A stretch of 64,000 nucleotides of DNA, taken from assembly GCA_949316235.1 (NCBI GenBank), contig OX438741.1:13331124-13395123 (forward strand). Direction: 5' to 3'. The position numbers and the translations under genes are program-made. The notes beneath the pieces were generated by a model. It saw only the letters and a program-made list of their open reading frames with translations. It was not told where the DNA came from and searched no databases. The first letter of the stretch is position 1. The number at the start of each line of letters is the position of its first letter. This document shows, one piece after another, positions 10,529 through 21,185 of this stretch. This stretch comes from Oegoconia quadripuncta (taxonomy: Eukaryota; Arthropoda; Insecta; Lepidoptera; Autostichidae).

Positions 10529-10984
10529 TTAAATAGCAACTATAAATTGAAACTTTGGAAACAGCACTCCAACTGGACCGCTTATTGCTTGCGGACCTCT
10601 GTGTGTGTGCGTGTTTATATATGTCCAGTAGAGACTGGACATACATAAATACGTAACGCCAACAAACACATAACACCCGTCTTTTTTATCGGGGGCTAAA
10701 AACTGTGCACAACACTACAACTCCACTCCAAAAACCAGGTCTTATGTTTCGTGATTTCCTTCTCGTTTGTTTCTTTCCTTAGTGTTTCTTCCTCAATCAC
10801 CATATTTAATCTCTACTCTAATACACTATGTCCATAACTGGGGGGCCTGGTGACCAGTAATTCTGATTCTTCCTTTTCAGACACCAGTCTTCCCACAATT
10901 GTGTACTATGTATTACCTAGTCCTAAAATCATTTTGTAAAGCGTCATTTGTGGTGAGAAAATAAACAATTTTTTATTTATTTAT
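10529..10984. other. no gene; hairpin at 10620-10643
   Basis: TATGTCCAGT (10620) pairs with ACTGGACATA (10634), a perfect 10-bp stem with a 4-nt loop. Positions 10940-10984 end in AAAATAAACAATTTTTTATT and look like a LINE 3' end. Nothing else is seen. Confidence 0.4.
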
Positions 10985-11455
10985 ATATTTTCATCAACAG
11001 CCTTACACGTCTCCACCATTAGGGTACAGTCCCCACTCACAGGGAGAGGGTTTGAACCATAATTCACCGAGAAATCCGGATTTATTGCTGTACTGTTTTT
11101 ATGATTAGTGTACAATAAACTATAAATAAATAAATAAATAAATTTATGCGAGACTAGTGACCATCTGACAGTCGGTGTTTTTAAGCCGGCTCTAGTCCAC
11201 CGACTTGGTTTAACGACTGCCTTCAATTGAAAACAGCCGGGATCGACTATATTAAATATAGTTCCGAAGCATGGAAACAGCCGTATTAAAATGCCACTGG
11301 TGTCACCCATCCTATGACTGATCGCGCCAGATATTGCTTAACTTCGCTAACCGCAAACGAATAGCGAATGCGGCTACGCCATGAGTGCGCGAGTGATTTT
11401 CTTTGCAAGACAGATGAGGGTATACTTTTAGCTGCAGCTGACTGTACAAATTAGT
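10985..11455 (-). mobile_element. 5S-SINE, long copy with internal tail insertion
   Basis: The minus strand has the 5S-like box AGCGAAGTTAAGCAA (complement at about 11336-11350), ATGGGTGACACC-like box C, then a body ending GACGTGTAAGGCTGTTGATG at 10990. An (AAAT)n-containing stretch at 11090-11147 (AATAAATAAATAAATAAA) is absent from the 36525 copy and is probably a LINE tail inserted here. Confidence 0.7.
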
Positions 11456-11770
11456 TTCGTATAATAGCGTAGCTTTAGTGTTAAAGTAAATACATAGGGA
11501 ACCCGACAATATACCGTATCTTTACATAAGCACTTAGGTTTTTCATCAAATCGTCTAAGTGCAGTTACATGTCACAAAATGTACGTTCGGAAATATTTAT
11601 ACCTCTTTATTCGACAAGACAGGAGTACTTTTATTATGCTTTTATATCTTTTCGAAGGTAAGATTTAATAAAATTGTCAACAAGACGGCGGGAAAACAGA
11701 ACGGTGGAAGATATATTTAATATTTTCACGTGAAGAACGGATTTATTTTTATCTGACAGTCGATTAGTTA
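11456..11770. other. nothing recognised
   Basis: No coding frame or recognised repeat. Confidence 0.35.
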
Positions 11771-11774
11771 ACTT

Positions 11775-11998
11775 AGTTGGATTTGCCTTCGTAACTAAGG
11801 GTTGCGGGATCGAATCCCAATACGGATGAATACATTAGTACTCCAAGTCATAAATGTTTCTATAATTATATATTTGTTAAATTGTTGGACTTCCATACTA
11901 AAGGTTTCAGGATGGTTTATTTTGTACGGGTTATCGAAAATTTTTGGATCGTACTCGACTTCCTTATAGTTCGTTATCAAGAGTGGCGTCACCAGTTA
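11775..11998. repeat. decayed tRNA-like head plus MITE-6 fragment
   Basis: 11775-11875 has GGTTGCGGGATCGAATCCC and a tSINE-2-like remainder. 11880-11998, read on the minus strand, shares CTTTAGTATGGAAGTCCAAC and GACGCCACTCTTGATAACGA-like sequence with the foldback at 48759-48985. Confidence 0.45.
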
Positions 11999-12246
11999 AA
12001 GTGAATTACACGCATATAAATTGAACCTGTATAATAAGCAACAAGCGGGCTTACGGATTTACGCCTTTTGGTGTTGAGACTATGGGACCGTGGGGGCCAG
12101 AAGCGCGCCGATTGGTTAAAACTCTTAGTAGAAATTTCTGGTGACTAGAAGGCTGGCAGCTTGGCAATCCAGAGAAGGAACGCCGCTTGCCTTTTGGGCC
12201 TTCTAGAAGATATTTTTTATTTGTAAGTATGCATATTAATCAATTC

Positions 12247-12585
12247 AACCGCCTTCGTGGCTTAATGTAAACAACATTGGGTTTTCCATTCGGAGGTCGC
12301 GGATTCGATCCCCAGTGGGGTACATATTTAAATACTCGGTTTGGTTGGTGGTAGGGCATTTTAAATGTCCGCCTGGCTAGCTACCACCATCTTATCTAAA
12401 TCTGCCGCCAAGCAGCAATGTTAATAGCATTATTGTGTTCCGGTTGTCAGAGATAAGATAGCCAGTCCCTCAAATGTGTTGGGGTTTCCGGGTCAGTACG
12501 CTTCCACCTTCGACCTCATCTTCACTTAACATCAGGTGTGATTGACGTCAAGTACCAACCCGTTGTGCATAAAAAAAATAAAAAA
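12247..12585 (+). mobile_element. tSINE-1, full length
   Basis: Reads head to tail: AACCGCCTTCGTGGCTTAAT, B box GGATTCGATCCCC, then GCCGCCAAGCAGCAATG, and a 3' end CATCAGGTGTGATTGACGTC followed by CATAAAAAAAATAAAAAA. It is the plus-strand reference copy. The 3' end matches the LINE end at 41930-41992. Confidence 0.88.
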
Positions 12586-12985
12586 TAATATTGTCCTAAG
12601 AACTGAAAATATACCTGTATAATTGCTCTGCAACCATTCTGTATCTGAATTCAAATAAATGACTCCTCTTTTTCCTTTCAAAGCCAGTCCGTCAGTCTCT
12701 CTAGGAGTTATATTGTGAAGTAATTTAAATAGGTTCATCGTAGCCAGACCCACTTCATAGACAACATGCAATAATCGAATATCGATTACTTTACCTACCG
12801 CAAAGTGATTAGATCTCTTCTATGATGCAAATTCTCAATCAAAAAATGTAAATTTTAGAAACCTAACTTTAAATTACAAAGTTAAGGGGGTGACATGATG
12901 ATTTAACGTTAGTGACACTCCTCCCGTCCCGCTACCGTATGAGCAGAGCGGCGACAGTGACGGTACCGTCGTATAAGCCCAAAAG
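12586..12985. other. nothing recognised
   Basis: A minus-strand frame over 12532-12771 overlaps the SINE tail and has no known domain. No other signal. Confidence 0.35.
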
Positions 12986-13002
12986 CCCGGCTTGCCTCAT
13001 TA

Positions 13003-13365
13003 ATTATGATTCTGCGTGGTGTGGTTGACAATCCCCTTGTAATCGAGCGCAGGCGTTTATTTTTCCCGCAGCAATACATGCGCGCGGGTCGCAGACGTCA
13101 CAGACTCTTTGCTACAGCTAATGGACTGCGAACTAAACACACCGGAAACTCACCCTCCGCTAGAGCTATTGATATAATTAATAACTTTACGAAAGAGATC
13201 CAAAATGTTGACATATTTTCGGATGATCTGACGGTGATCGTGAAATATTTGTATTCGTTCTTGTGCCAATATTACGAATATCGTTAATCTTTGTGTGTCT
13301 CTTGTCGAATAACTTATAAGTGTTTTAATGTAAAACTTGTAATTGTAAATTAATTAATTAATTAA
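13003..13365 (+). pseudogene. LINE ORF2 C-terminus with (TTAA)n tail
   Basis: Encodes VVDNPLVIERRRLFFPQQYM, later RTKHTGNSPSARAIDIINNF, then DIFSDDLTVIVKYL and a stop at 13285. The order (RR-LF, RTxxxxNSPxARA, DIF) is the usual last 90 residues of Jockey/CR1-type LINE proteins. The 3' end is TAAATTAATTAATTAATTAA. RT is lost by truncation. Confidence 0.7.
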
Positions 13366-13971
13366 CACCTAAACGCGCAAACTATCAAGCCCCGCTGGTA
13401 CCCATCGATTAATTGATAATAAATTAGGTCAATCTGTGATGAAAAGGTAGTAGTATGGTAAGTATAGTAAGTAGTAGATTTGCTGATTTTCAACCCCCCC
13501 CCCCCCCCCAAGTAGTTGCTGCCACCAAGGAATTAATTACTATTACTCTATGAATAAATTTAAACATTAACTAAAAGTAAACAAAAACAAAAATCTATAT
13601 CTAAAAACAACTGCAAGTGATAAAAAAAAGCGAGACACGAGAAGATATCATGTAGGTAGGTATTTGGTAAAATTTCAATACTTAATGTCAATGTCAACTT
13701 ATTATTACTAAATTTAACAAATTTAAATCATATCCGAATCATACTAGACTAGTATAACATCACGGTATAAGATCTATAACATCTAAATAAAGTCTAGTAT
13801 AACATCGAAATACATCTAAACACTGTGTAAAAATCTAAACGGCTAACCGATGATAAATTAAGTGCGATGTAAGTTTCAGGAGATGTTAGTCTAAGTGCTG
13901 TCATCGCCTTATTACGAGAACGTAGAACATTTAAATGTATACCAACTGACTCGTATATTAAAAATTATATA
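13366..13971. other. no gene; 16-nt poly-C run
   Basis: An uninterrupted run of 16 C lies at 13494-13509. Otherwise AT-rich with ACTAGACTAGTATAACATC-like short repeats at 13740-13810. Confidence 0.45.
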
Positions 13972-14241
13972 ATTAGGTCTTGACATATGAAATTGGCGTT
14001 TTGTAAAGGAGTAACCTAAAGTCGTTTTTTTTTCAGAATATAATATATTTATTTAATCAAAGTATGTACGTACCATTGCTATTTATGCACTTTTGCCATC
14101 TCATAGGTAGTTCATTGATCCCTTTACTAAAAAAAACCATTCGGACGGGAATCAATAAATTCCTAACCAAAGAGGAGATATTTGAGATCAAAATGGCCAG
14201 CACGACAAAACGCCAATTTCATTATGTAAGGACCTAATATT
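13972..14241. mobile_element. MITE-1 relative, 270 bp
   Basis: Ends TTAGGTCTTGACATATGAAA and, complemented, TTAGGTCCTTACATAATGAA. These are the same TIR type as MITE-1, but with a different interior. TTAGG next to TA fits a Tc1/mariner-type TA target. It is non-coding. Confidence 0.65.
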
Positions 14242-14277
14242 ATCATTTGTGTCAGTCGCTTACACAAAGTCACTAAG

Positions 14278-14545
14278 GCCCGTATTAATAAATCAATCTC
14301 AACAGAAGTCTTGAAGCTGTATCAACCGAGATGCATCTTAAGCAGTTGACGCTATCTCCAGCTCCGTGCTAATTTATAAACCAACTTTGAGGTCTACTCA
14401 GCTGAGATCACTTCTCAAGTAGTCGCATCAGCGGCGAATGAATGATAGTCTTGAGTTTCGTTTATTAATACGCGCACCTCTCAAGTGAGTACTGCTTGAG
14501 TATGCACGTGCTTTTCAGGTCTCGAATTAGGTTTATTAATCAACA
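14278..14545. mobile_element. MITE-5 relative
   Basis: Starts GCCCGTATTAATAAATCAAT and has later ACTCAGCTGAGATCAC, CTCAAGT and TTTATTAATCAACACG segments. It shares the CTCAAG/GTATTAATAAA grammar with 8120 and 30135. Boundaries are uncertain. Confidence 0.5.
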
Positions 14546-14584
14546 CGTTTACTTGAGACCGGTCACAAGACACAAGAGAATCTA

Positions 14585-14655
14585 TAATACAAGCCTAGTT
14601 GCTTAGTGTGGAACTAGATGGCGCTGTGTGTATGTGCAAAGATATATATTTAATT
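14585..14655 (+). repeat. tSINE-2 3' fragment
   Basis: AATACAAGCCTAGTTGCTTA, then GATGGCGCTGTGTGTATG; the head is missing. Confidence 0.7.
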
Positions 14656-15351
14656 CGAATAAAAAAAGGGTCTAGTTTCTAAACTCCCCCTTTTTGAAAG
14701 TGGGTTTAATCATTTAATGTTAGGTAGAAATTCACTCAGCTTCAAGAAAACAATGCTTAAGAACAATACAGTTTATAATAAAATTAAATTTAAGTATGAC
14801 TATTTAAGTTATTGGTAAACCAACCTACCAACCATCAACACGGATCTAACGACACTTTGCTCCTCAAAATCGGTCCAGCCTTTTAAGAGGTAACATAGAA
14901 ATCTACATACATACAGACATACATATAACATACATTCGAAAAACATTACGCTCCTTTCTGGAGCTGTTGGGGAAAAATTGACAATGAATAAATAACTTGG
15001 GTCAAGTCCGACGCGGGGGAAAACATATCCAGAAGGGTGGTCACAATGCCCCGTATAAGAGTAAACTTCTACATGAAATCCTAAACAAATTTTAATATGA
15101 AATTTTTCGACCAAATAATACAACAAAACAAAAACAGACTGGTCTATTGTCTTGTTCAAAAACTCTACCCTCAGACTTTGGTGGCCACAAAAGAATTGGA
15201 ACAAATGAGGGATGCCTTTGATTAAAGACTGGTTCAACTCAGCAGACGTCAAAGTTAGTTGGTGGCTCAGAACAACAACCTAAAGTTCTAGAAGGAGTTA
15301 AATAATAGATCGACTGGGTGCGATGAGCTCAGCATCAGCTTTATGCTTAGT
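14656..15351. other. no recognised gene
   Basis: A 147-codon minus frame (14809-15252) has low-complexity runs and no domain. The ACATACATACAGACATACAT stretch near 14905 resembles common moth repeat DNA. I treat the frame as chance. Confidence 0.35.
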
Positions 15352-15760
15352 ACTTAGTTCACCCAGGTGATTTTCTCTGGGTGCATTAAGTCTAATAAAC
15401 GTCTAACGGTACGTAGACTTTATTCAGCCAGGTGATTCACATGTGCATTAAATCTAACGGTAAGTAGACTTAGTTCACCCGGGTGATTTACTCTGGGTGC
15501 ATTAAGTCTAATAAACCATAGCGTCTAACGGTACGTAGACTTTATTCACCTAAGTGATTCACAGGTGTATTAAATCTAACGGTAAGTAAACTTAGTTCAC
15601 CCAGGTGATTTACTCTGGGTGCATTAAGTCTAATAAACCATAGCGTCTAACGGTACGTAGACTTTATTCACTTAAGTGACTAACAGGTGTATTAGATCTA
15701 ACGGTAAGTAAACTTAGTTCACCCAGGTAATTTACTCTGGGTGCATTAAGTCTAATAAAC
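15352..15760. repeat. 121-bp-period minisatellite
   Basis: Three to four units. The TTCACCC(A/G)GGTGATTT-CTCTGGGTGCATTA block begins at about 15358, 15474, 15595 and 15718. Each unit has two related halves, both containing TCTAACGGTA(C/A)GTA. CACCCAG and CTGGGTG can form a stem in one half, and CACCT/AGGTG in some of the others. Confidence 0.85.
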
Positions 15761-15844
15761 CAGCAATTTTCCATAACTACTTTAGCTCATTCTAATTTTT
15801 TTGCATTGACTCGAAAAGAAGCATAAAGCTGAGTCGTTTCTGAG

Positions 15845-15886
15845 ACAAATTTCCGCGCGGTAAAGTATTCGCAGGCGGAAAGCTAG
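15845..15886 (+). mobile_element. Helitron 3' end
   Basis: GCAGGCGGAAAGCTAG followed by T at 15887: a GC-rich stem region, then CTAG against a host T. This is the family 3' signature also present at 42545 and (minus) 53338. The minisatellite upstream may lie inside this element, but a 5' TC end was not located. Confidence 0.6.
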
Positions 15887-16062
15887 TATGCAAATTAACG
15901 CTTTAACTAATTTTTGTTACAGCAAATGCATTTACTTTGGCAGTAGTATATCGAAATTAATAGGAAAACTATCACAGCTAAGTAGGCTTTACAAGTTAAT
16001 GAGTAATGCCTAGTGGAAAAACTTATGAAATGTACATATTTAGCAAACCATAAAAAGTCCCC

Positions 16063-16368
16063 TTTTTTATGCACAACGGGTTGGTACTTGGCCTCGATCA
16101 CACCTGATGAAGTGAAGATCGAAGGTGGAAACGTATTGACCCGGAAACCCTAATTTGGGGGACTGGCTATCTTATCTCTGTCAACAGGAACACAATACTG
16201 CTATTGACATTGCTGCTTGGCGGCAGATTTAGATAAGGTGGTGGTAGCTAGCCAGGCGGACATTTAAAATGCTCTACCACCAGCCAAACCGAGTACTTAA
16301 ACATGTACCCCGCTGGGGATCGAACCCGCGACCTCCGAATCGTAAACCCAATGTTGTTTGAGGCGGTT
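16063..16368 (-). mobile_element. tSINE-1, slightly shortened
   Basis: All modules are present, with deletions next to CACCTGATG (16104) and in the head (GTTGTTTGAGGCGG at 16353). Confidence 0.85.
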
Positions 16369-16840
16369 AAAGGCTCCTAAATCCGCACATTGTGAGGGCA
16401 AGTAGGGAACCCTACTTTGGCCAATTTTTTAAATTGTCGCTCAGAAAAACCCCTCATTGCCGTAGTCTGTGCACACCTAAGGTTAAGATCCTGACTCTAT
16501 TATCCAGTTTAGGAAGTAAACCGATCACGCACTGTATTCCCAAAAGCCCTTTTGGAAAACTGAATAGCATGTGAGGAATCAAACAAAGGTATTCGTTTGC
16601 ACCCTTTTCACAATCTGATATCGAATACAAAAGAAACGAAAATACTCTCCCGTCTTATAAAATGATAATTTTCACAAAGCACGTACAAAATATGTATCAA
16701 GACTTTCACTGGTTTTCCTTTGTTATGTTTTGACACTTTGTTATTAATAAATAAGACTGAGAAATGTGTTTTCTAATGTTTTCAGTCACCGGTAGGTAAA
16801 ATGTAGTAGTATTATCCCTTTTCCCAGTCGTATTCACTAT
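16369..16840. other. nothing recognised
   Basis: No frame, repeat or RNA recognised. Confidence 0.35.
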
Positions 16841-16844
16841 TTGT

Positions 16845-17135
16845 TTTTGATAAGCGAAGTTAAGCAATGTCTGGCGCGGTCAGTCCTTGGATGGATGACC
16901 ACTAGTGGTATTTTAATACGACCGTGTTTTGAAGGGACTCGGTTGTTATCAATTGAAGGCAGTCGTTAAGCCAAGTCGGTGGCTTACAGGCGCGGCTTAA
17001 AAACACGGACTGTCAGGTGGCCACTGTTCTGACAATATTCCACCAATCCGCAATGGGCCCGCGTAGAGGATTATGGCCCAAACCCTGGAAAGCACCATTT
17101 TAAAATGCTTTGCGAGGATGTAATACCCCTTTTGC
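16845..17135 (+). mobile_element. 5S-SINE, 5'-truncated
   Basis: Begins inside the 5S-like region: AGCGAAGTTAAGCAATGTCT (box A/IE) and CCTTGGATGGATGACCACTA (box C). The body follows with GAAGGCAGTCGTTAAG, AAAAACACGGACTGTCAGG and CAATGGGCCCGCGT. The RTE-like tail is diverged. Confidence 0.75.
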
Positions 17136-17196
17136 TCCCGATACAAAAATAATAGGTAAGTATGTTCAGTATGACTTGGCGATGGTTTTCTAAATT

Positions 17197-17285
17197 TTTA
17201 ACACGTTCAGGGACACATCACCAGATACAATAAAACCTCTATTGTTATTACGTCTAGAGGCGTGATGTGTCCCGGATAGCGTTAA
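17197..17285. mobile_element. 88-bp foldback
   Basis: GGGACACATCAC (17210-17221) pairs exactly with GTGATGTGTCCC (17262-17273). The pairing extends imperfectly outward to TTTTTAACACGTTCA and GGATAGCGTTAATT. It is a minimal MITE or solo foldback. Confidence 0.65.
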
Positions 17286-17309
17286 TTTATAGTCATAAAA
17301 GGTCTATTC

Positions 17310-17733
17310 AGACATAAGCGAAATCGTTGTCGCGCTCGGTAGCGATACCGAATTGATACGCCATATCACGACATGACATCAGCGATATCGCTGTCGCGCT
17401 CGGTTACACTCGGTATAGTCACTTTTATGCTCTCCATTAGTAAACACGAGTACAAGTGACCGCTGGAATTTATGATTTTTTATAAAATACATAGGGATAA
17501 AGAGAAGGCTTTGTTATTAGCTTCACTTGACCTCACCATTAAGAAATCGAATTGGACACACGACATAAATCTAGAATACGAAATTCATGCAGAAATTTAT
17601 TATACCCATGTTTAAAGCGAGATGAGGTTAAGTTTTACAATGCATTTAGAATGTCTACAGAGAAGAAAGTTCGCTCGTACCGCCCCAACCCGCCGCGCTG
17701 TCAGGCGACATCGCCTACCGAGAACGACAGCGA
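17310..17733. repeat. possible element with diverged inverted ends
   Basis: AAATCGTTGTCGCGCTCGGT (17315) recurs as GATATCGCTGTCGCGCTCGG (17384), and as an inverted diverged copy CTACCGAGAACGACAGCGAT (17716). It may be a non-autonomous DNA transposon. No coding. Confidence 0.4.
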
Positions 17734-17735
17734 TT

Positions 17736-17836
17736 GACTACCGATTGGTGTAGTGGATAGTGACCCTATCAGCGAAACCAACGGTTGCGGGTTCGAATCC
17801 CGCGAGGGGTTAATGTTTGCGTGATGAATATTTGTT
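17736..17836 (+). mobile_element. tSINE-2 variant head
   Basis: CTACCGATTGGTGTAGTGG, B box GGTTCGAATCCC at about 17792, then GTTTGCGTGATGAATATT, after which similarity stops. It starts exactly where the preceding inverted end stops. Confidence 0.65.
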
Positions 17837-18111
17837 CATGAAGTTGTGGAGATGAAGCCACTTCTAGATATTTTCCCACAAAGTTACGGTATAGTCTACA
17901 ATCGCGGTGATTTGTGAAGCGTTCCCAACGCTTGGTCATTAGCGAGGACTGGGAACCGAAGACCGAATCAAAAGGTTCAATGGGACCCACGCTTTTGATT
18001 TATAGGAGTTCGATTTTGGGTAGTCCATTCACAGAATCTGTTCAGTTACGGTAAGCATTATTACTTAATTATTTCTGTTGAACTATGACGGAGACTTAAT
18101 ACAAGGAATAA

Positions 18112-18496
18112 GAACCAGTTATCTGTTTATGTTAGCCGACTTCGTAAAGTTAGTAAATCCTTCAAAGGGCAATGTATACGCTTTTATAATAAGGTCCAGT
18201 TAGACATTCAAAATTTAAAGCAATCATAAAACAGAAATTATTAGCAAAAGGCTATTATAAAATCACTGTCTATTTGAATGATAAGCAAGCATGGACATAG
18301 CTGTCTTATTATTCATATAATTATCAAATCACAAATTGTAACCCATAGTAAACCCTACAGTTTCTTGCTCGTTTTTCTCTGGGGAGTCAGCTTTGTGAAT
18401 GAGCCGTAAATTTAAATGTAATATTAATATTAATAATGACGTTTTCAAGTGATAATTTTATCCTATGAAATAAAATATTTTGATTTGATTTGATTT
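18112..18496 (+). pseudogene. JL LINE ORF2 C-terminus and tail
   Basis: Encodes a decayed form of the JL protein end (LRKVSKSFKGQCIRFYNKV-like, then a KGYYKI-like block) with frame breaks. The 3' UTR has TTCTTGCTCGTTTTTCTCTG and ends AAAATATTTTGATTTGATTT. It is 5'-truncated. Compare the better copy at 30853. Confidence 0.7.
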
Positions 18497-18666
18497 GGAG
18501 CGGACTGTTTGCTGTAAAGAGAGAGAGAGAGAGATCTCGATTAGGTAATTTAATTTTTTTTATTGTTGTTATTGTTGGGATCTCATTGGATACGACTGGT
18601 ACATTGGACCATGAGAATTGGCGTAAGGAGCGGACACCGATACCCATGCTGGTACCGGTGTCCAAT

Positions 18667-19014
18667 ATATTAGGTCCTTACCTATGAAATTGGCGTTTTG
18701 TATGAAGAATTTCATTAAGACTGTTTTCTCCATACAAACATTTTTGATTTTTCTTTTGGGAACGGCAAATCCAAACTTAGCTAAACTTTGACATCTATTA
18801 TCGGATAACATAATTTTTAAAAGTAACCGCTTTATAAAAGTTTCAGGGAATCTAAGTACATGAAAAGAGCTCTGTTCATTTCATGTGAAACCTTGAAATA
18901 ATATTCCATTTTCCAAATAAAAAACAAATTTGGATATAGCTTTGAAAATCGCAATCGCAGAAATTGGTACATATGATTAACGAAGAAAAAAACTTACAAT
19001 TTCATAGGTAAAGA
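18667..19014 (+). mobile_element. MITE-1, about 350 bp
   Basis: TTAGGTCCTTACCTATGAAA at the left and ACAATTTCATAGGTAAAGAG at the right form the TIRs. The interior has AAAAGAGCTCTGTTC and CCTTGAAATAATATTCCATT as in the six other longer copies, with two internal deletions. It is non-coding; short open frames are shared only because the repeat is. Confidence 0.8.
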
Positions 19015-19239
19015 GAATAAATATCTTTGCACATAACTGCGGTAGTGTTTTAGGATATATATTATATTTTTAATAAAAATAAATATGGACGCCGTCAGCC
19101 ACCATTTTTGTCGCAAACGAAATTTTTATTATTATGATATAATATCATATGCACATGTTTTTTGGTTTTTTAAATAAATTAGCTTTTTTTATTACCATAT
19201 TCGAATGTAGGTATGTATGTAAATAATATTAAATACATT

Positions 19240-19500
19240 TCCTTGGATATACATACAACGCCATCTAGTTCCACACTAAGCAACTAGGCTTGTATTATGG
19301 ATACCAGATGGTTGATATAGTACACAAATTCATTTCTTTTGGAAAGAAATATTATACGTGAATGAAAAATATCCATAATTCGGGTACACAATTAATTTTT
19401 TTTATTATTATTCATCACATTAACACGTGTTCCTAGCGGGATTCGAACTCGCGACCTTGTAGTATAACAGTCAGAGTTTTTAACCATTACACCAAACAAT
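19240..19500 (-). mobile_element. tSINE-2, near full length
   Basis: The minus copy runs from AACGCCATCTAGTTCCACAC through B-box complement GGGATTCGAACTC to ACCATTACACCAAACAAT. A TTATTATTATT stretch interrupts near 19402. Confidence 0.8.
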
Positions 19501-19524
19501 CCAATCAAGCTAATCGCGCTATTT

Positions 19525-19870
19525 TTAACCCCCGACTCAAAAAGAGGGGTGTTATAAGTTTATCCGCTGTTTTCTTTTTATTTGAAAGCAGGTTTTCTAG
19601 CGCTATTTCTCTAACAACCGAAACAAAACAATGCTATAAATTTAATATGCAATATATTTATTGATACTTTAAAACAGAAACTTATTGAGAAAGCATGTTA
19701 TAAAATATCAGATGATTTAGATGATAAACATTCATAGACATAACCAGCTCGAATCAAATCAAATGTGTTGGGGTTTCCGGATCAGTATGCTTCCACCTTC
19801 GACCTCATCTTCACTTAACATCAGGTGTGATTGAGGTCAAGTACCAACCCGTTGTGCATAAAACAAAAAA
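19525..19870 (+). mobile_element. mosaic: repeat F, JL fragment, tSINE-1 3' end
   Basis: 19525-19610 is old repeat F (CCGACTCAAAAAGAGGGGTG). 19610-19650 is a scrap of tSINE-1 middle. 19652-19757 encodes the JL KLIEKACYKISDDLDDKHS tail with stop. 19762-19868 is tSINE-1 3' end through CATAAAACAAAAAAAAATC. These are serial insertions and deletions at one spot. Confidence 0.55.
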
Positions 19871-19871
19871 A

Positions 19872-20238
19872 AATCAAATCAAATCAAAAATGTTTTATTT
19901 CGTAATTTATAAGAATAACATTTGATTTCAAATGTTACAACTCATTCACTAGGCAGTCTCCCCAGAGAAGAACGAGCAAGAAACTCAGGGGTTGCTCTTT
20001 TTAAACTCGTTCGCATAACCAGGCTATTTCACAATTAATAATGAAAATAAATATTATGTTGCCTTTTAGTAATATAAAAACTTTAGTTTTAAAAAAGAGC
20101 ATCCTCTCGAGTTTCTTGCTTGTTCTTCACAGGGGAAAATTGCCTTTTGAATAAGCAATAGCTTTAAAAATGTAAAATCTGACTATTTTATATGTACCCT
20201 GCTTAACTGCAAAATAAAGTATTTTTGATTTGATTTGA
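19872..20238. mobile_element. inverted pair of JL LINE tails
   Basis: 19872-20022 is a minus tail (ATCAAATCAAATCAAAAATG ... GAGCAAGAAACTCAGG). 20023-20238 is a plus tail (GAGTTTCTTGCTTGTTCTTC ... TATTTTTGATTTGATTTGAT). They meet head to head, each 5'-truncated. Confidence 0.75.
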
Positions 20239-20335
20239 TATGCTATTAACTTTGCTGTTTGGCGGCCGACTTAGATAGGATAATAGTAGCTAGGGGGCGG
20301 AATGATTTAAAATGCCCTACCGCCAACCAAACACA
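20239..20335 (-). repeat. tSINE-1 middle fragment
   Basis: TGCTATTAACTTTGCTGTTT through GCCCTACCGCCAACCAAACA, where it runs directly into the (CA)n tract. Confidence 0.7.
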
Positions 20336-20407
20336 CACACACACACACACACATGAACACACACGTACACGCACGTACACGCACGTACATACACGTACAC
20401 ACACACG

Positions 20408-20480
<73 letters not shown>

Positions 20481-20529
20481 TCACACACACACATGCACGC
20501 GCACACATACACATACACACACACACATA
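20333..20529. repeat. (CA)n microsatellite, interrupted
   Basis: About 197 bp of CA repeats with CGTACACGCACGTACAC interruptions in its left part. It starts inside AACCAAACACAC of the SINE, which probably seeded it. Long open frames of His-Thr or Cys-Val here are repeat artefacts. Confidence 0.95.
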
Positions 20530-20943
20530 TACTTATATTTATTATTTAGTTGTGGTTGTTTAGATAAAGTTACAATGTTATATCTGCATCTTGATCATAC
20601 TTTCTATATATGTATAAGTTAAGGAAGAGTGGATCTTTCTGGCACAGCCATTTTGATGCTTAAAAGAAAGATCGCACAACACATCGGTAATTGTATGATT
20701 TGAAAAACAAATAAACTATTCTGTATTTTGTATAGAACCTCTTATAATCCATTCTTGGCTTGGCAACACTAAGTCATAATCACAAGAGAGCTACGATTAC
20801 ACCAAGGTCTCGTTAAGACGCCTTCCACAGCGATGGCCAGGTGTTGTTAATCTCTCACTTGACCCGACAGTCTGCTGTCCAAGATACGAGCGATGAGCGT
20901 AATGACTAATCAATTTCATTACAGTACATGCAAGTAATAATTT
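20530..20943. other. no gene recognised
   Basis: AACAAATAAACTATTCTGTA near 20705 looks like a LINE 3' end. Nothing else. Confidence 0.35.
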
Positions 20944-21185
20944 AGCGAGTGTCGGTGACCCCGCGGTTAAGACGCAGTCTTCCAATTTGGGAGGTCCGTG
21001 TTCGATTCCCAGGCAGGCCATGTACCAATGAGTTTTTAAATTTAATTTCATTACTTATATGCATTTATCAGACTCCTCTTGAACAGTGAAGGAAAACATC
21101 GTGAGGAAACCTGCATGTCTGAGAAATACAAATTCAAAGGCATGTGAAGTCCATACTCCCTCATTATATGAGGCAATGCCTATAT
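20944..21185 (+). mobile_element. tSINE-3 (tRNA-headed, CATCGTGAGGAAACC type)
   Basis: The head GTGACCCCGCGGTTAAGACG has A-box-like GGTTAAGACG and B box GTTCGATTCCC (about 21000). The body is GGAAAACATCGTGAGGAAAC, widespread in moth genomes. The 3' end is lost near 21185. Confidence 0.65.

Noticed and set aside
14809..15252. 147-codon minus frame
   Set aside because: Unusual composition, no domain, and its end overlaps CATACATA-type simple repeats.
15352..15760. CRISPR-like array
   Set aside because: Units are directly adjacent with no unique spacers; eukaryotic minisatellite.
18569..18811. Shared short proteins (e.g. FFIQNANFIGKDLI) in several places
   Set aside because: Chance frame carried by the MITE-1 repeat; the copies differ by indels, with no sign of coding selection.
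20246..20622. Long open frames of His-Thr, Cys-Val or Arg-Thr repeats on both strands
   Set aside because: They follow the (CA)n microsatellite; every frame of such DNA is open.
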